Source: Desulfovibrio legallii (lineage in GTDB: Bacteria > Desulfobacterota > Desulfovibrionia > Desulfovibrionales > Desulfovibrionaceae). Taken from it: 64,000 bases of DNA. The position numbers and the translations under genes are program-made. Below are positions 53,074 through 63,337 of this stretch, piece by piece. Each line of letters starts with the position of its first letter. Within the stretch, counting starts at the first letter, position 1. The stretch covers positions 1 to 64,000 of the forward strand of contig NZ_FNBX01000007.1 of NCBI RefSeq assembly GCF_900102485.1. Reading direction: 5' to 3'. The notes under the pieces were generated by a model. The model made no database searches. It was not told the DNA's origin and saw only the letters and a list, made by a program, of their open reading frames with translations.

Positions 53074-54888
53074 TTACAGGGTCACCCGGCTCACCACCCC
53101 ATGCACGGCGTGGGTGGGCAGCTTGTAGAACTGCACAAAGGAAGGCGCCAGGCGCTTGATCAGGGCGTAAGCCCTGGCCAGGGGCCGATTGGTGATGATG
53201 TCCTCCACCCCGTAGAAAATGGCCCTGGGCCGGATGCCCGCCGCCGCCAGGATGGCGGCGATATCCACTACCTCCATATAGCCCGCGCTGACCTCAAAGA
53301 CGCTCAGCCCCGGCGCAGGGCCTGCCGTAAGCCGCCACTCCAGCCCCAGGGGCTCAAAAGTGCGCGTCACGCTCAGCATAATGCTGCGCTCGTACATAAT
53401 GCCGTTCATGAAGATGGTCTTCACAATATAGGGCGAGATGGCCTCCAGGCTGCGCAAAAAGAAAATAGCCGTGCCCCGGATGGGGCGGTTTTTGCGCCGC
53501 AGGGCCGTAAAGGCGGCCAGGAAGACCCCTTGCCGCATGGGGCGCATGCGCGCGTACACGGCCCGTTGCCCCCAGGTGTAGACCAGAATGAGCGAGAGCG
53601 GAGCCGCGGCAAGCACCACGGACCAGTAGCCCCCGTGCGGCAGCTTGTAAAAGTTGGCCAGCAGATAGACAACATCCAGCGCGCAGATGCCCAGGGCCAG
53701 GGCGCAGCGGCCCGGCTGCCTGCGCAGGCGGAAAATCCAGACCATGAACACGGCCGTGATGGTCATGCTGCCCGTGACGGCCAGGCCGTAAGCGGCAGCC
53801 AGCCGGTGCGACTCCCCAAAGCCGCAGATGACCAGAACCACAGCCAGGCAGAGCGCCCAGTTCACCGTGTTGATGTAGATCTGGGAATGCATCTCCGGCG
53901 AGGTGTAGTCCACCTTGAACAGGGGCATGATGTGGGTGGCCATGCTCTGGTACATGATGGAAAAAAGCCCGCTGATGAGCGACTGGGAGGCAATGACCGT
54001 GGCCAGCAGGCAGAGCGCCAGAAAGGGAATGTAGAGCAGGGGCGTCTGGCTGTGGATCAGGGCAAAGAGCACGTTGTCCGTCTGCGGATTGCGGATGAGA
54101 AAGGCGGTCTGGCCCATATAATTCAGCACCAGCGCGCAGAAGACCACTCCCCAGGCCGCCAGAATGGGCCGCCGGCCCATGTGCCCCATATCCGCATACA
54201 GGGCCTCGCCGCCCGTGGCGCAGAGGATGACCTCCGAAAGGACAAAAAAGCCCGTGAGCCCGTTGTGCAGGATAAAGTCCAGCCCGTACCAGGGGTTCAG
54301 GGCCTTGAGCACCTGCGGGGCCTGCGTCAGGGCCGCCAGGCCGGAGACGGCCAGCACCGCAAACCACAGGGCCATGACCGGCCCGAACACCGCCGCCAGC
54401 GCGCCGCTGCCCCGCCGCTGTAAAGAGAACAGCGCCACGGCCACGGCCACGGCCAGGCCCGCCAGCACGGCCCTGGGTGCAGCCGCCAGCCCGGGGATGA
54501 GCGTAAGCCCCTCCACGGCCGAAAGAATGCTGATGGCCGGGGTGATGACGCCGTCGCCCATAAGCAGAGAAATGCCCACATAGGCCAGCAGCGTGGCCGC
54601 GCGCGCGGAGCGGCCCGAACGCAGCAGGGGCCGCAGCAGCGAGAGCAGCACAATGGTGCCGCCTTCGCCCCCCTTGCTCAGGCTCATGGCCAGCCAGGCG
54701 TACTCCACGGTGACGAGCAGGAGCAGTGTCCAGACAATCAGGGAAAGGATGCCCAAAAAATGGGCCTCAGTGCGCCCGGTAAGCATAAAGACCACGGCCA
54801 GCGTGTAGATGGGGCTGGTGCCGATGTCGCCGAACACCAGGCCCATGGATTTGATCACGTTGGCCGGGGTGATCCTGGGTTGTTCCAT
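53074..54888 (-). CDS. kup: KUP-type potassium uptake protein
   Basis: Kup is a proton-coupled low-affinity potassium transporter of the inner membrane. The 604-residue protein opens with the hallmark GLVFGDIGTSPIYTL, has twelve hydrophobic helices (with GDGVITPAISILSAVEGL and GGEALYADMGHMGRRPI in the usual places) and a cytosolic C-terminal domain of about 150 residues. Length is near the E. coli 622. I set the start at the ATG at 54888 (MEQPRI), with AAGGAG in front, instead of a longer frame. It is divergent from a YheO-type regulator. Confidence 0.94.
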   Translation of the reverse strand: MEQPRITPANVIKSMGLVFGDIGTSPIYTLAVVFMLTGRTEAHFLGILSLIVWTLLLLVTVEYAWLAMSLSKGGEGGTIVLLSLLRPLLRSGRSARAATLLAYVGISLLMGDGVITPAISILSAVEGLTLIPGLAAAPRAVLAGLAVAVAVALFSLQRRGSGALAAVFGPVMALWFAVLAVSGLAALTQAPQVLKALNPWYGLDFILHNGLTGFFVLSEVILCATGGEALYADMGHMGRRPILAAWGVVFCALVLNYMGQTAFLIRNPQTDNVLFALIHSQTPLLYIPFLALCLLATVIASQSLISGLFSIMYQSMATHIMPLFKVDYTSPEMHSQIYINTVNWALCLAVVLVICGFGESHRLAAAYGLAVTGSMTITAVFMVWIFRLRRQPGRCALALGICALDVVYLLANFYKLPHGGYWSVVLAAAPLSLILVYTWGQRAVYARMRPMRQGVFLAAFTALRRKNRPIRGTAIFFLRSLEAISPYIVKTIFMNGIMYERSIMLSVTRTFEPLGLEWRLTAGPAPGLSVFEVSAGYMEVVDIAAILAAAGIRPRAIFYGVEDIITNRPLARAYALIKRLAPSFVQFYKLPTHAVHGVVSRVTL

Positions 54889-55089
54889 AGCGTCTCCTTG
54901 ACGCAGCCGCCGCAACCACGCCCGGCGGGGGCGTCAGTGTGGCACCATAGGGCAGGCCCGCCCGGCTGGCAAGCCGTCCGCCGTGCGGCGGTCCACAAGC
55001 CTTGCGGGGCCCTGCGCAACGGGGTAGGCAAAATCGTTTTATTGGTATATGGTAACAAAAAACTTTGTTCCTTTTGCACGGGAGGCCCC

Positions 55090-55854
55090 ATGCCCGCACC
55101 CAATGCCCCCCAACCCCCACCGGCCCCGCCCGACCGCACGCCAACGTCCCCCCGCGTCCCGCAGCGGGCCGCCCGCAGCCAGGGAGAAAACGCCGCCATT
55201 TTTGCCAACGCCGTCCGCCTGGCGAGCATGATGGTCCGCACCCTGGGCCCCTTCTGCGAGGTGGCCGTACACGACTTCAGCGATATGGACCACTCCCTTA
55301 TCCACATTGAGGGTTCCCTCACAGGGCGGCGCGTGGGCGCGCCCGTCGCCGGCCTCCTGACCAAAGCCCTGCGCCGGAGCGGCCACGAGGTGGAAGACGC
55401 CATTGCTTTTTCCTCCACCACGCCTGCGGGCCTGACGCTCAAATCCTCCGTCTGCTTTCTGCGCAACCGGCGGGGCGAAGTGGTGGGCGCTGTCTGCCTG
55501 CACTTCGACCTTACGGACCTGGAACGCTTTCAGGGCGTGCTGCACGGCCTGCTGCGCTTTGAAAACGCTTCGGACAAAGAGCCGACCAACCTCTTCCCCG
55601 CCTGCACCAGCGATGCCAGCTATTCCATCATTGAGACGGCCATCCGCAAGGCCGGCAAACACCCCGCCGCCATGAACCGGCAGGAGAAAAAACAGTTTGT
55701 GCGGATGATGGACGAAGAAGGCGCATTCCAGATCAAAGGCATGGTGCAGCACCTGGCAAAAGCCATGCGCATTTCCATCTATACCGTCTACAACTATATG
55801 CGGCAGATCAAGGAAGAAGGGCAACGCCAGGAGCAGCCCGAAACGACGGAATAA
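55090..55854 (+). CDS. YheO-type transcriptional regulator (PAS-like + HTH)
   Basis: The 254-residue protein has a YheO PAS-like sensor domain (residues 45-165; landmarks FCEVAVHDFSDMDHSLIHIEG and GRRVGAP) and a C-terminal helix-turn-helix (MVQHLAKAMRISIYTVYNYMRQI). Such regulators include DauR, which controls D-arginine use; the ligand here is unknown. The first 35 residues are Pro/Arg-rich. The start ATG at 55090 follows an ideal GGAGG. It is divergent from kup, with a shared 200-nt AT-richer gap, so it could regulate potassium uptake, but there is no direct sign of that. Confidence 0.85.
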   Translation: MPAPNAPQPPPAPPDRTPTSPRVPQRAARSQGENAAIFANAVRLASMMVRTLGPFCEVAVHDFSDMDHSLIHIEGSLTGRRVGAPVAGLLTKALRRSGHEVEDAIAFSSTTPAGLTLKSSVCFLRNRRGEVVGAVCLHFDLTDLERFQGVLHGLLRFENASDKEPTNLFPACTSDASYSIIETAIRKAGKHPAAMNRQEKKQFVRMMDEEGAFQIKGMVQHLAKAMRISIYTVYNYMRQIKEEGQRQEQPETTE

Positions 55855-55958
55855 AACCGCCGTCGTGCAGTCCGGCGTTCGGGGCAGGGGCAACGAAGGC
55901 CGGGGGAAACGGGGCCGCGCTGTCGGCTTTGCCGACGAACGCCGCCGCGCGGTGGGGA

Positions 55959-57188
55959 TCAGGCCGTCCGCAGCCAGCGGGCGCAAAGCCCGGCCAGCAG
56001 GTCGTCTCCCGCCTCAATGGCCCGGCGGCGCGCCTGGCGCAGCCGCGCGCGCTCCACTTCCGTCAGGGCGTGGGCCTGAGGCAGGCTGGCCACTATCTCC
56101 ATCACTTCGCGCAGACATTGGGGATCGCCCAGCGCGCGCGCCAGGCGCAACAGCAGGGCCCCCACTTCCGGGTGCGGGAAAAACCGGCCGCAGCGCAGGG
56201 CCGCGGCAAAAGCCTCCTCCGCCCGGCCCAAATCCGCCAGGCGGCGCGCCAGCCGCAGCCAGCCCTCGCGCCACAGGGGCTCTTTCTCCAGCAGGCGGAC
56301 GCAGGCCTCCGGGCTCATGCCCGCCTCCCGCCATGCGCGGGCGCAGGCCTCCTGCCGCTCCGGCTCCGGCTCCAGCCAGAGGGCCAGCCCAGGCCCGAGG
56401 CAAAGCCGGTAACCGTCCAGGGCGGCCAGAAGGTGCCAGTCCGGCCGCAAGGCCGCGCCGCAGCGGCGGGCAAAGAGCTCCCCGTTAGCCTGGTCGTGGT
56501 CAAAGCGCCCCGGCGTGCGGCTGGTGTGGTGCAGCACAACGCTTTGGGCCGCCACCCGCAGTTTGCGGCCCCGCGCCCGCAGGGCGCAGCAGAGGTCCAG
56601 ATCTTCAAAGCCGTTGCGATAACCCGTAAAAAAACCGCCGCAATCCTGAAAATCCGCCGCGCGCAGCAAAAGAGCCGCGCCCGTGAGGGCCTGCAGCGGA
56701 TGCGGCCGCGCCACGGCCGGGTGCCCGGCGGGAAAATGCTCGTACAGATGCCCCACCGTGTGGAACGGCGTGATAAAAATGCCGCAGTGCTGCACCGTGC
56801 GGTCGGGGTAGAGCAGCAGCGGCCCCACGGCCCCCACGCGGGGCGATTCCAGGGCCGCGCGCAGGGGCGGCAGCCAGCCGGGGGTTACCGTGGCGTCGTT
56901 GTTCAAAAAAAACAGCAGCGGCCCTGCTGCGGCCGCAGCCCCGGCGTTGCACCCCCTGGCGAAGCCCTGATTTTCCGCCAGCCGCACAGGCCGGAAGGCC
57001 GCACCAAAGAGGGCCCGGCCCAGGGGTTCCAGCTCCGTTGCCGTGGCGTCGGTGGAGCCGTTGTCCACCACCACCGCTTCCAGATTTTCCCCTTGGGAAT
57101 GAGCGGCCAGGGAACGCAGGCAGGCGGCGGTCAGCTCCCACAGATTCCAGGCCGGAATAATAACGGAAACGCGCGGCGCGTCAGGCAT
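55959..57188 (-). CDS. glycosyltransferase family 2
   Basis: The 409-residue protein has a GT2 domain in its first 260 residues: VSVIIPAWN, VDNGSTDAT and FLNNDATVTPG (the DXD-equivalent), then GYRNGFEDLDLCCALRARGRKL. It resembles rhamnosyl- and other O-antigen transferases. The last 140 residues are helical, TPR-like, with many Arg and Ala, and are not typical of the family. The start (ATG at 57188) overlaps the end of cobB by 8 nt, so it is translated in the purH-cobB unit. No functional link with those two genes is evident. Confidence 0.85.
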   Translation of the reverse strand: MPDAPRVSVIIPAWNLWELTAACLRSLAAHSQGENLEAVVVDNGSTDATATELEPLGRALFGAAFRPVRLAENQGFARGCNAGAAAAAGPLLFFLNNDATVTPGWLPPLRAALESPRVGAVGPLLLYPDRTVQHCGIFITPFHTVGHLYEHFPAGHPAVARPHPLQALTGAALLLRAADFQDCGGFFTGYRNGFEDLDLCCALRARGRKLRVAAQSVVLHHTSRTPGRFDHDQANGELFARRCGAALRPDWHLLAALDGYRLCLGPGLALWLEPEPERQEACARAWREAGMSPEACVRLLEKEPLWREGWLRLARRLADLGRAEEAFAAALRCGRFFPHPEVGALLLRLARALGDPQCLREVMEIVASLPQAHALTEVERARLRQARRRAIEAGDDLLAGLCARWLRTA

Positions 57189-58935
57189 GGGCTTTCTCCT
57201 TGCCGCCCGCGCCGGGTTCTTCACCTTGCGCGCCGCCGCGGGCAAAGGCGCGGGCCGCATCCGCGAAGTTGGCCGCCCAGCAGGGCACAGCCGGGGCAAA
57301 AATATGCGTGTAGGACGCCCAGACCCTGTCCCGCGTCAGGCCGTCCAGCCCCGGACCGCCGGCCTGCGCCCGGCCCATGCCCACGCCCTTATTCAGCCGC
57401 AGGGCAAAGGCCGGCGGCGCGCCCTGCCAGCGGCAGCGGGAATAGTGGAACTCGTGCCCGCGCAGGGCCAGACCCACGGGGAAAAACGGATTGGCCGCCG
57501 TCACCTCGCCGCACACATAGCCAAGGCCCTGGGGCCGGGGCAAAAACTGCGCACGCACGGCAAAGACCCCGGCCAGAGGCCAGAGCCGGTCTTCCCGCTC
57601 AATACCCTGCGAAAGCAACATAAAGCCGCCGCACTCGGCATAGATGGGCAGGCCCGCGTCCGCCAGGCGGCGCAGATCCGCCAGGTGGGGCGAGCGGCTG
57701 AGCTCCGGCGCGCAGTCCTCAGGAAAGCCGCCCCCCAGGTACAGGCCGTCCAGCGCGGGCCAGGGGGCCGCGTCCAGCGCGGAAAGGCGGATAAGCCGCG
57801 CCCCGGCCCGTTCCAGAGCTTCCAGATTCTCCCGGTAATAAAACCACAGGGCCGCGTCCCGCACATAGCCGATGCGCGGGGCCGCCCCTTCGGCCTGGCC
57901 GAAGGCAGCGGCGCGCGCAGCTCCAGGGCGGGACGCCGCAGGGACGCCGGGCGGAACGGGGCGAAACTGCGCCGCCGTCGCGGCTGGCGCGGCAGCAGCG
58001 GAAGCGGCATCCGAGGCGAGGGGGGCGGGGCCCCCCCCTTGGGCAGGCGCGGCGGCTGGACCAGGGACGGCGGCTGAAGCGGGATCGGCTTCTTCTGCGC
58101 TGGGGTCAGCGTCAGCGGTGGAACCGACAGCAGGGATAGCCGTTGCCGTGGGGGGCCAGAAGGCCGCCGCCGCAAGGGGCGGCGCACTGCGGGCTATATC
58201 CAGCACGGCAGGCAGATCCAGATGCTCCCGCGCCAGGGCCGCCAGGCGCTCCAGGGCGGCTTCGGCCTGCGGCCCCAGGGCGTCGCCGTGGGCGGCCAGG
58301 CCCATGTGCCGTTCGGGCAGGGGGTTGGCCGCCAGGCGGGGCAGCGCCCCCAGCACGGGCAGGTCCGTATAGGTTTCCAGGGCGCTGCGCAGCAGGTTTT
58401 CGTGCCGGGCGGAGCCCACCCGGTTGAGCACCACGCCGGCCAAAGGCACCCCCGGTTCAAAAGCCAGAACCCCGCGCACCACGGCCGCCGCCGTGCGGGT
58501 CATCTTGGTGCAGTCCAGGCTGAGCAGCACGGGGCAGGCCAGCTCCCGCGCCAGGGCCGCCGTGGAGCAGGAGCCCGCCACGTCCAGACCGTCAAAAAGG
58601 CCGCGGTTGCCCTCCACCAGCCCCAGCACAGGGGCCGCCGGCCGGGGCGCTGCGGTCGGCTCCGCGTCCCCGGCCGCCCACAGGGTGTGGACGAACAGGG
58701 CGCGCAGCCGCTCCGGCGACAGAAAGTAGGGATCCAGATTGGTGCAGGGCCGCCCGGCAGCCAGGGAGAGCCAGGCGGCGTCGATATAGTCCGGCCCTTT
58801 TTTGAAGGGCTGAACCGCAAGCCCCTGCCGCCGCAAAGCCCCGGCCAGGCCAAGGGCCAGCAGGGTTTTACCGCCGCCGCCGGCCAGGGCGGCGACGCAG
58901 AGCCGGGGCAGGCTGCAGGGAGCGGACGCGCCCAT
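57181..58935 (-). CDS. cobB: cobyrinic acid a,c-diamide synthase
   Basis: The enzyme amidates the a and c side chains of cobyrinic acid (CobB, or CbiA in the anaerobic pathway) using glutamine and ATP. The 584-residue protein has the N-terminal P-loop domain with GGGGKTLLALGLA, FKKGPDYIDAAW, EGNRGLFDG and DCTKMTRT. The C-terminal GATase_3 domain has the cysteine in YAECGGFMLL and the His in HEFHYSR. Between them, residues 270-365 form a long Ala/Pro-rich insert that ordinary CbiA (about 460 aa) lacks. purH ends 4 nt upstream; no cobalamin riboswitch is visible in the operon leader. Confidence 0.92.
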   Translation of the reverse strand: MGASAPCSLPRLCVAALAGGGGKTLLALGLAGALRRQGLAVQPFKKGPDYIDAAWLSLAAGRPCTNLDPYFLSPERLRALFVHTLWAAGDAEPTAAPRPAAPVLGLVEGNRGLFDGLDVAGSCSTAALARELACPVLLSLDCTKMTRTAAAVVRGVLAFEPGVPLAGVVLNRVGSARHENLLRSALETYTDLPVLGALPRLAANPLPERHMGLAAHGDALGPQAEAALERLAALAREHLDLPAVLDIARSAPPLAAAAFWPPTATAIPAVGSTADADPSAEEADPASAAVPGPAAAPAQGGGPAPLASDAASAAAAPAATAAQFRPVPPGVPAASRPGAARAAAFGQAEGAAPRIGYVRDAALWFYYRENLEALERAGARLIRLSALDAAPWPALDGLYLGGGFPEDCAPELSRSPHLADLRRLADAGLPIYAECGGFMLLSQGIEREDRLWPLAGVFAVRAQFLPRPQGLGYVCGEVTAANPFFPVGLALRGHEFHYSRCRWQGAPPAFALRLNKGVGMGRAQAGGPGLDGLTRDRVWASYTHIFAPAVPCWAANFADAARAFARGGAQGEEPGAGGKEKAHA

Positions 58936-58939
58936 GGCC

Positions 58940-60217
58940 CTAGTGCTTGAAGGAGCGCTGGCCCGTGAAGACCATGGCCACCTGAGGCCGGGCCTCATTG
59001 CAGGCCATGACGACCTCGGCGTCGCGCAGGGAGCCGCCGGGCTGGGCAATGGCCCGCACGCCCTGAGCCACGGCCGCGTCCACCCCGTCGCGGAAGGGGA
59101 AGAAGCCGTCCGACACCAGCACGGAGCCCGTCAGCCCGCCGCGGGCCTCTTCGGTGCGGCGTTCAATGTCCTCCAAGGCGCGGGCCGCGTCCGCAGCAAC
59201 GGCGGCCTTTTGCTTGAGCTCGTAAAGGGACAGGCCCTGTTCGCGAAAGGCCAGCATGTCCGCATACTTGGTACGCGCTTTGTGGGCCGCCAGTTCCACG
59301 CAGCCCACCCGGTCCTGCTCGCCGGTGCCGATGGCCAGGGTGGCCCCGTCGCGGGCGAAAATGACGGAATTGGAGGTCACGCCCGCTTCCACGGCCCAGG
59401 CAAAGCGCAGATCGTCCAGCTCCGCCTTGTCGGGCGCGCGGGCGGTAACGGTCAGCCCGTCCCTGGTGGAGGCCGTGGCAGGCAAAAAGTCCGCGTCCGT
59501 GAGGATGCGGTTCACAAAAGACTTCTGGACGATGATGCCGCCGTCGGCCAGGCTCTTGATGTCCAGGAAGGCCGAGCGGGTCAGCTCCTCCAGCCGTCCC
59601 AGGCCGGGCAGCTCCATGATGCGCAGGTTTTTGCGGCCCTTGAGAATCTCCACCACGCCCTCTTCAAAAGCCGGGGCGGCCACCACTTCAAAATAATTGG
59701 CGGCCACCATGGCGGCGGCCTCGCGGGTAAAGGGGCGGTTCACCACCACGGCCCCGCCGAAGGCGGCGATGCGGTCGCACCAGAAGGCTTTGTCCAGGGC
59801 GGCGGCCACGCCCTCGCGGCTCCAGGCCGCGCCGCAGGGATTGTTGTGCTTGAGGATCAGGGCGGCGGGGCGGTCCGTAAGGTACTGCAGAATATTGGCC
59901 CCGTTGTCCACGTCCGTGAGGTTGGTCTTGCCCGGATGCTTGCCGGCCTGGATCATCTGCCCCTCGGTCAGGGCAGAAACAATGCCGTTGCCCGGCCCGC
60001 GCCAGCTGAGCCCCCCGCAGGTCAGGGAGCCCTCCGCCAGGGCGTAGAGCGCGGCGGGCTGGTCCGGATTTTCGCCGTAGCGCAGGCCTTTTTCCTCATT
60101 GTCGAGCGTCCAGGTGCGCTTGTGGTAGACGAGTTTTTCGTCCCCCAGCAGGATGGTCAGGGTATCGGGAAAAGCGTCCTTGTGGACGGTGCTGTACATG
60201 GATTTGAGGTCCGCCAT
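58940..60217 (-). CDS. purH: AICAR transformylase domain protein (single-domain PurH)
   Basis: The enzyme adds the last carbon in IMP synthesis, formylating AICAR with 10-formyl-THF. The 425-residue protein has only the transformylase domain: YGENPDQPAALYA, KHNNPCGAA (with the conserved Asn-Pro-Cys), GGAVVVNRP and SDGFFPFRDGVDAA. The N-terminal IMP cyclohydrolase half of usual bifunctional PurH (about 530 aa) is missing and must be encoded elsewhere; in this lineage the two halves are often separate. The ATG at 60217 has GGAGG upstream. It heads an operon with cobB and a GT2 gene, and purA lies nearby on the other strand. Confidence 0.9.
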   Translation of the reverse strand: MADLKSMYSTVHKDAFPDTLTILLGDEKLVYHKRTWTLDNEEKGLRYGENPDQPAALYALAEGSLTCGGLSWRGPGNGIVSALTEGQMIQAGKHPGKTNLTDVDNGANILQYLTDRPAALILKHNNPCGAAWSREGVAAALDKAFWCDRIAAFGGAVVVNRPFTREAAAMVAANYFEVVAAPAFEEGVVEILKGRKNLRIMELPGLGRLEELTRSAFLDIKSLADGGIIVQKSFVNRILTDADFLPATASTRDGLTVTARAPDKAELDDLRFAWAVEAGVTSNSVIFARDGATLAIGTGEQDRVGCVELAAHKARTKYADMLAFREQGLSLYELKQKAAVAADAARALEDIERRTEEARGGLTGSVLVSDGFFPFRDGVDAAVAQGVRAIAQPGGSLRDAEVVMACNEARPQVAMVFTGQRSFKH

Positions 60218-60326
60218 AAGTGCCTCCGGAATTGGCTGGTAAGAAAAACCGGGCATACCATAAACCGGGCCGGACGGCCAGCCCCACAGGCCAGCCGCCC
60301 CGGGCGCGAAGGGCGACGGCCCCGCG

Positions 60327-60355
60327 TTGACGCGGCGGCCCCGGCGACATACACT
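60327..60355 (+). promoter_or_regulatory. promoter of the small unknown gene
   Basis: TTGACG (60327-60332) and TACACT (60350-60355) are 17 nt apart, 23 nt before the start codon at 60378. This would give a very short leader. Confidence 0.55.
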
Positions 60356-60377
60356 GCAAGGCCCTACAGGAGGAACC

Positions 60378-60776
60378 ATGGAAAAGCTGCTGGCCCGGCT
60401 TGCCCGGCAACTGGACGCCATCGACGAGGCTTCACTCATGTCGCTCTGGAGCAAATACGCCACCCTGACCAGCCGCTTTGAACCCACCAAGCGCTGGGAA
60501 GAAGCCGCGCTGATCTTCTCGCTCATCCAGGCCAAGCGCTGGAAAAATCAGCTTTTCAACTACTATTGGGCCCGCCAGAGCCAGGCCCCGGAAGCGCCCT
60601 TGCCCGGCGCAGCCCCCCTGCTGCCCGATTTTGACCTTCAGGAGCCCCCGGCCCCGACCCCCAGCCACTGCCGCGTGCTGACCTTCCGCCCTTCCCGCCA
60701 GGACGAGGACCAGGAGGACGACGCAGACTCCGATCCGCTGCCGCCGGATCCCGATCCCCGCACCCCGCCGCTGTAG
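60378..60776 (+). CDS. hypothetical small protein with acidic Pro-rich tail
   Basis: The 132-residue protein is not recognised. Residues 1-70 are helical with conserved-looking aromatic and charged positions (SLMSLWSKYATLTSRFEPTKRWEEAALIFSLIQ region; landmarks KRWEEAA and KRWKNQLFNYYW). The rest is disordered and acidic, rich in Pro and Asp. The ATG has AGGAGG and a promoter close upstream, so it is surely expressed. It precedes purA but the two are 215 nt apart with a separate purA promoter. Possibly a lineage-specific protein. Confidence 0.75.
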   Translation: MEKLLARLARQLDAIDEASLMSLWSKYATLTSRFEPTKRWEEAALIFSLIQAKRWKNQLFNYYWARQSQAPEAPLPGAAPLLPDFDLQEPPAPTPSHCRVLTFRPSRQDEDQEDDADSDPLPPDPDPRTPPL

Positions 60777-60852
60777 CCCGCGCTGAAGGCCCCGCCGCAG
60801 CGACGGCGCCGGGCGCCGACGCCCTGCGCAAATCTTTGCGCCGCGCAGGCAT

Positions 60853-62269
<1,417 letters not shown>

Positions 62270-62287
62270 GCGCGGGCCTGGGTCGGT

Positions 62288-63193
62288 ATGGATGCGCTCC
62301 TGCCCGCGGTGGCCTCCCCGGCCTTTGACGCCTTCAAGGGCATGCTGCGCCGTCTGGCCGCCGCCCCGCCGCAGGTGCTGCTGCTGGAGGGCGGCAGCGC
62401 GGCCCAGCGCCGGGAAATGGCGCTCTATTGGGCCATGTGCTGCAACTGCCCCCAGGCCCTGACCGCAGGCGCGCCCTGCCTGACCTGCCCCACATGCCGC
62501 CAGCTGGCCGACGGCGAACACCTGGACCTGGCCGCCTACGACGGCGGCATCAGCAATCGGGAAGACGCGGAAAACCCCGGCCAGGTGCGCGCCTTCACCA
62601 TGGAAAACGTCCGCCTGCTGCGCCGACGTCTGCGCGACGCCCCCCACGGCCCGGGCCGGCGGGTCGTCCTGCTCATGGGCCTGGGACAAACCAGGGACGA
62701 GGCCGCCAACGCCCTGCTCAAGGCCCTGGAAGAGCCCCTGGAAACCACGGTCTTCGTCCTTCTGGCCCCCCAGCGGGAACAACTGCTGCCCACTCTGGTT
62801 TCCCGCGCGTTCTGCCTTACGCTTCCCTGGCAGCCGGATACGGCAACCGAAGCCGCCCTGGCCCCCTGGGAAGCCGCCCTGGCCGTCTTTCTGGAAACCG
62901 GGCAGGGCTTTCTGGAGCGCGCCGCGGCCAAAGGCGCGCTGGACGCGGCAGGCGCGGACGCCCTGCTTCTGGCCTGCCAGAAAGCCATGGGCCGCATCCT
63001 GGCGGCGCGCCCCGGGCCGGAGCGCCCGCTGGACGCGGCCTTCGCGCCGCTGGACGCAGCCGCCCGCGCCGCAGCCTGCCGCTGGTTTGCCGAAGCGCAG
63101 GAGGCCCTGCGCTACGGGGTTGCCCCCGCGCGCGTTCTGGAGGCCCTGGCCGCCCGCCTTTTTGTGCTGCGGCGGCAAGGCCGCGCAGCCTGA
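62288..63193 (+). CDS. holB: DNA polymerase III delta-prime subunit (HolB-like)
   Basis: Delta-prime is the stator of the clamp loader that places the beta clamp on DNA. The 301-residue protein has a zinc-ribbon-like set of cysteines, CCNCPQ...CLTCPTC, near residues 50-75, and the conserved NALLKALEEPLETTVFVLLA block. A proper Walker A is absent, as expected for the non-hydrolysing delta-prime subunit (GGSAAQRREMAL stands in its place). Length is slightly shorter than E. coli HolB (334). It starts 18 nt after purA. Confidence 0.88.
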   Translation: MDALLPAVASPAFDAFKGMLRRLAAAPPQVLLLEGGSAAQRREMALYWAMCCNCPQALTAGAPCLTCPTCRQLADGEHLDLAAYDGGISNREDAENPGQVRAFTMENVRLLRRRLRDAPHGPGRRVVLLMGLGQTRDEAANALLKALEEPLETTVFVLLAPQREQLLPTLVSRAFCLTLPWQPDTATEAALAPWEAALAVFLETGQGFLERAAAKGALDAAGADALLLACQKAMGRILAARPGPERPLDAAFAPLDAAARAAACRWFAEAQEALRYGVAPARVLEALAARLFVLRRQGRAA

Positions 63194-63337
63194 ACGGCAC
63201 AGTTTTTGGACCCGTGCCCTGCACGCGGCCGTCCCTCCGCACGGGGCCGCACGCCGCAGGGCGGGCAGGCGAACCGATTTTCGCCGCCCGGACGGCGTCT
63301 TTGCGCACCGCAACGTCTACCGCCACGAAGGCCGCCT

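Noticed and set aside
57181..60217. Cobalamin or purine riboswitch in the purH-cobB leader
   Set aside because: The gap upstream of purH is about 160 nt, is shared with a divergent promoter and lacks the B12-box or purine-aptamer core.
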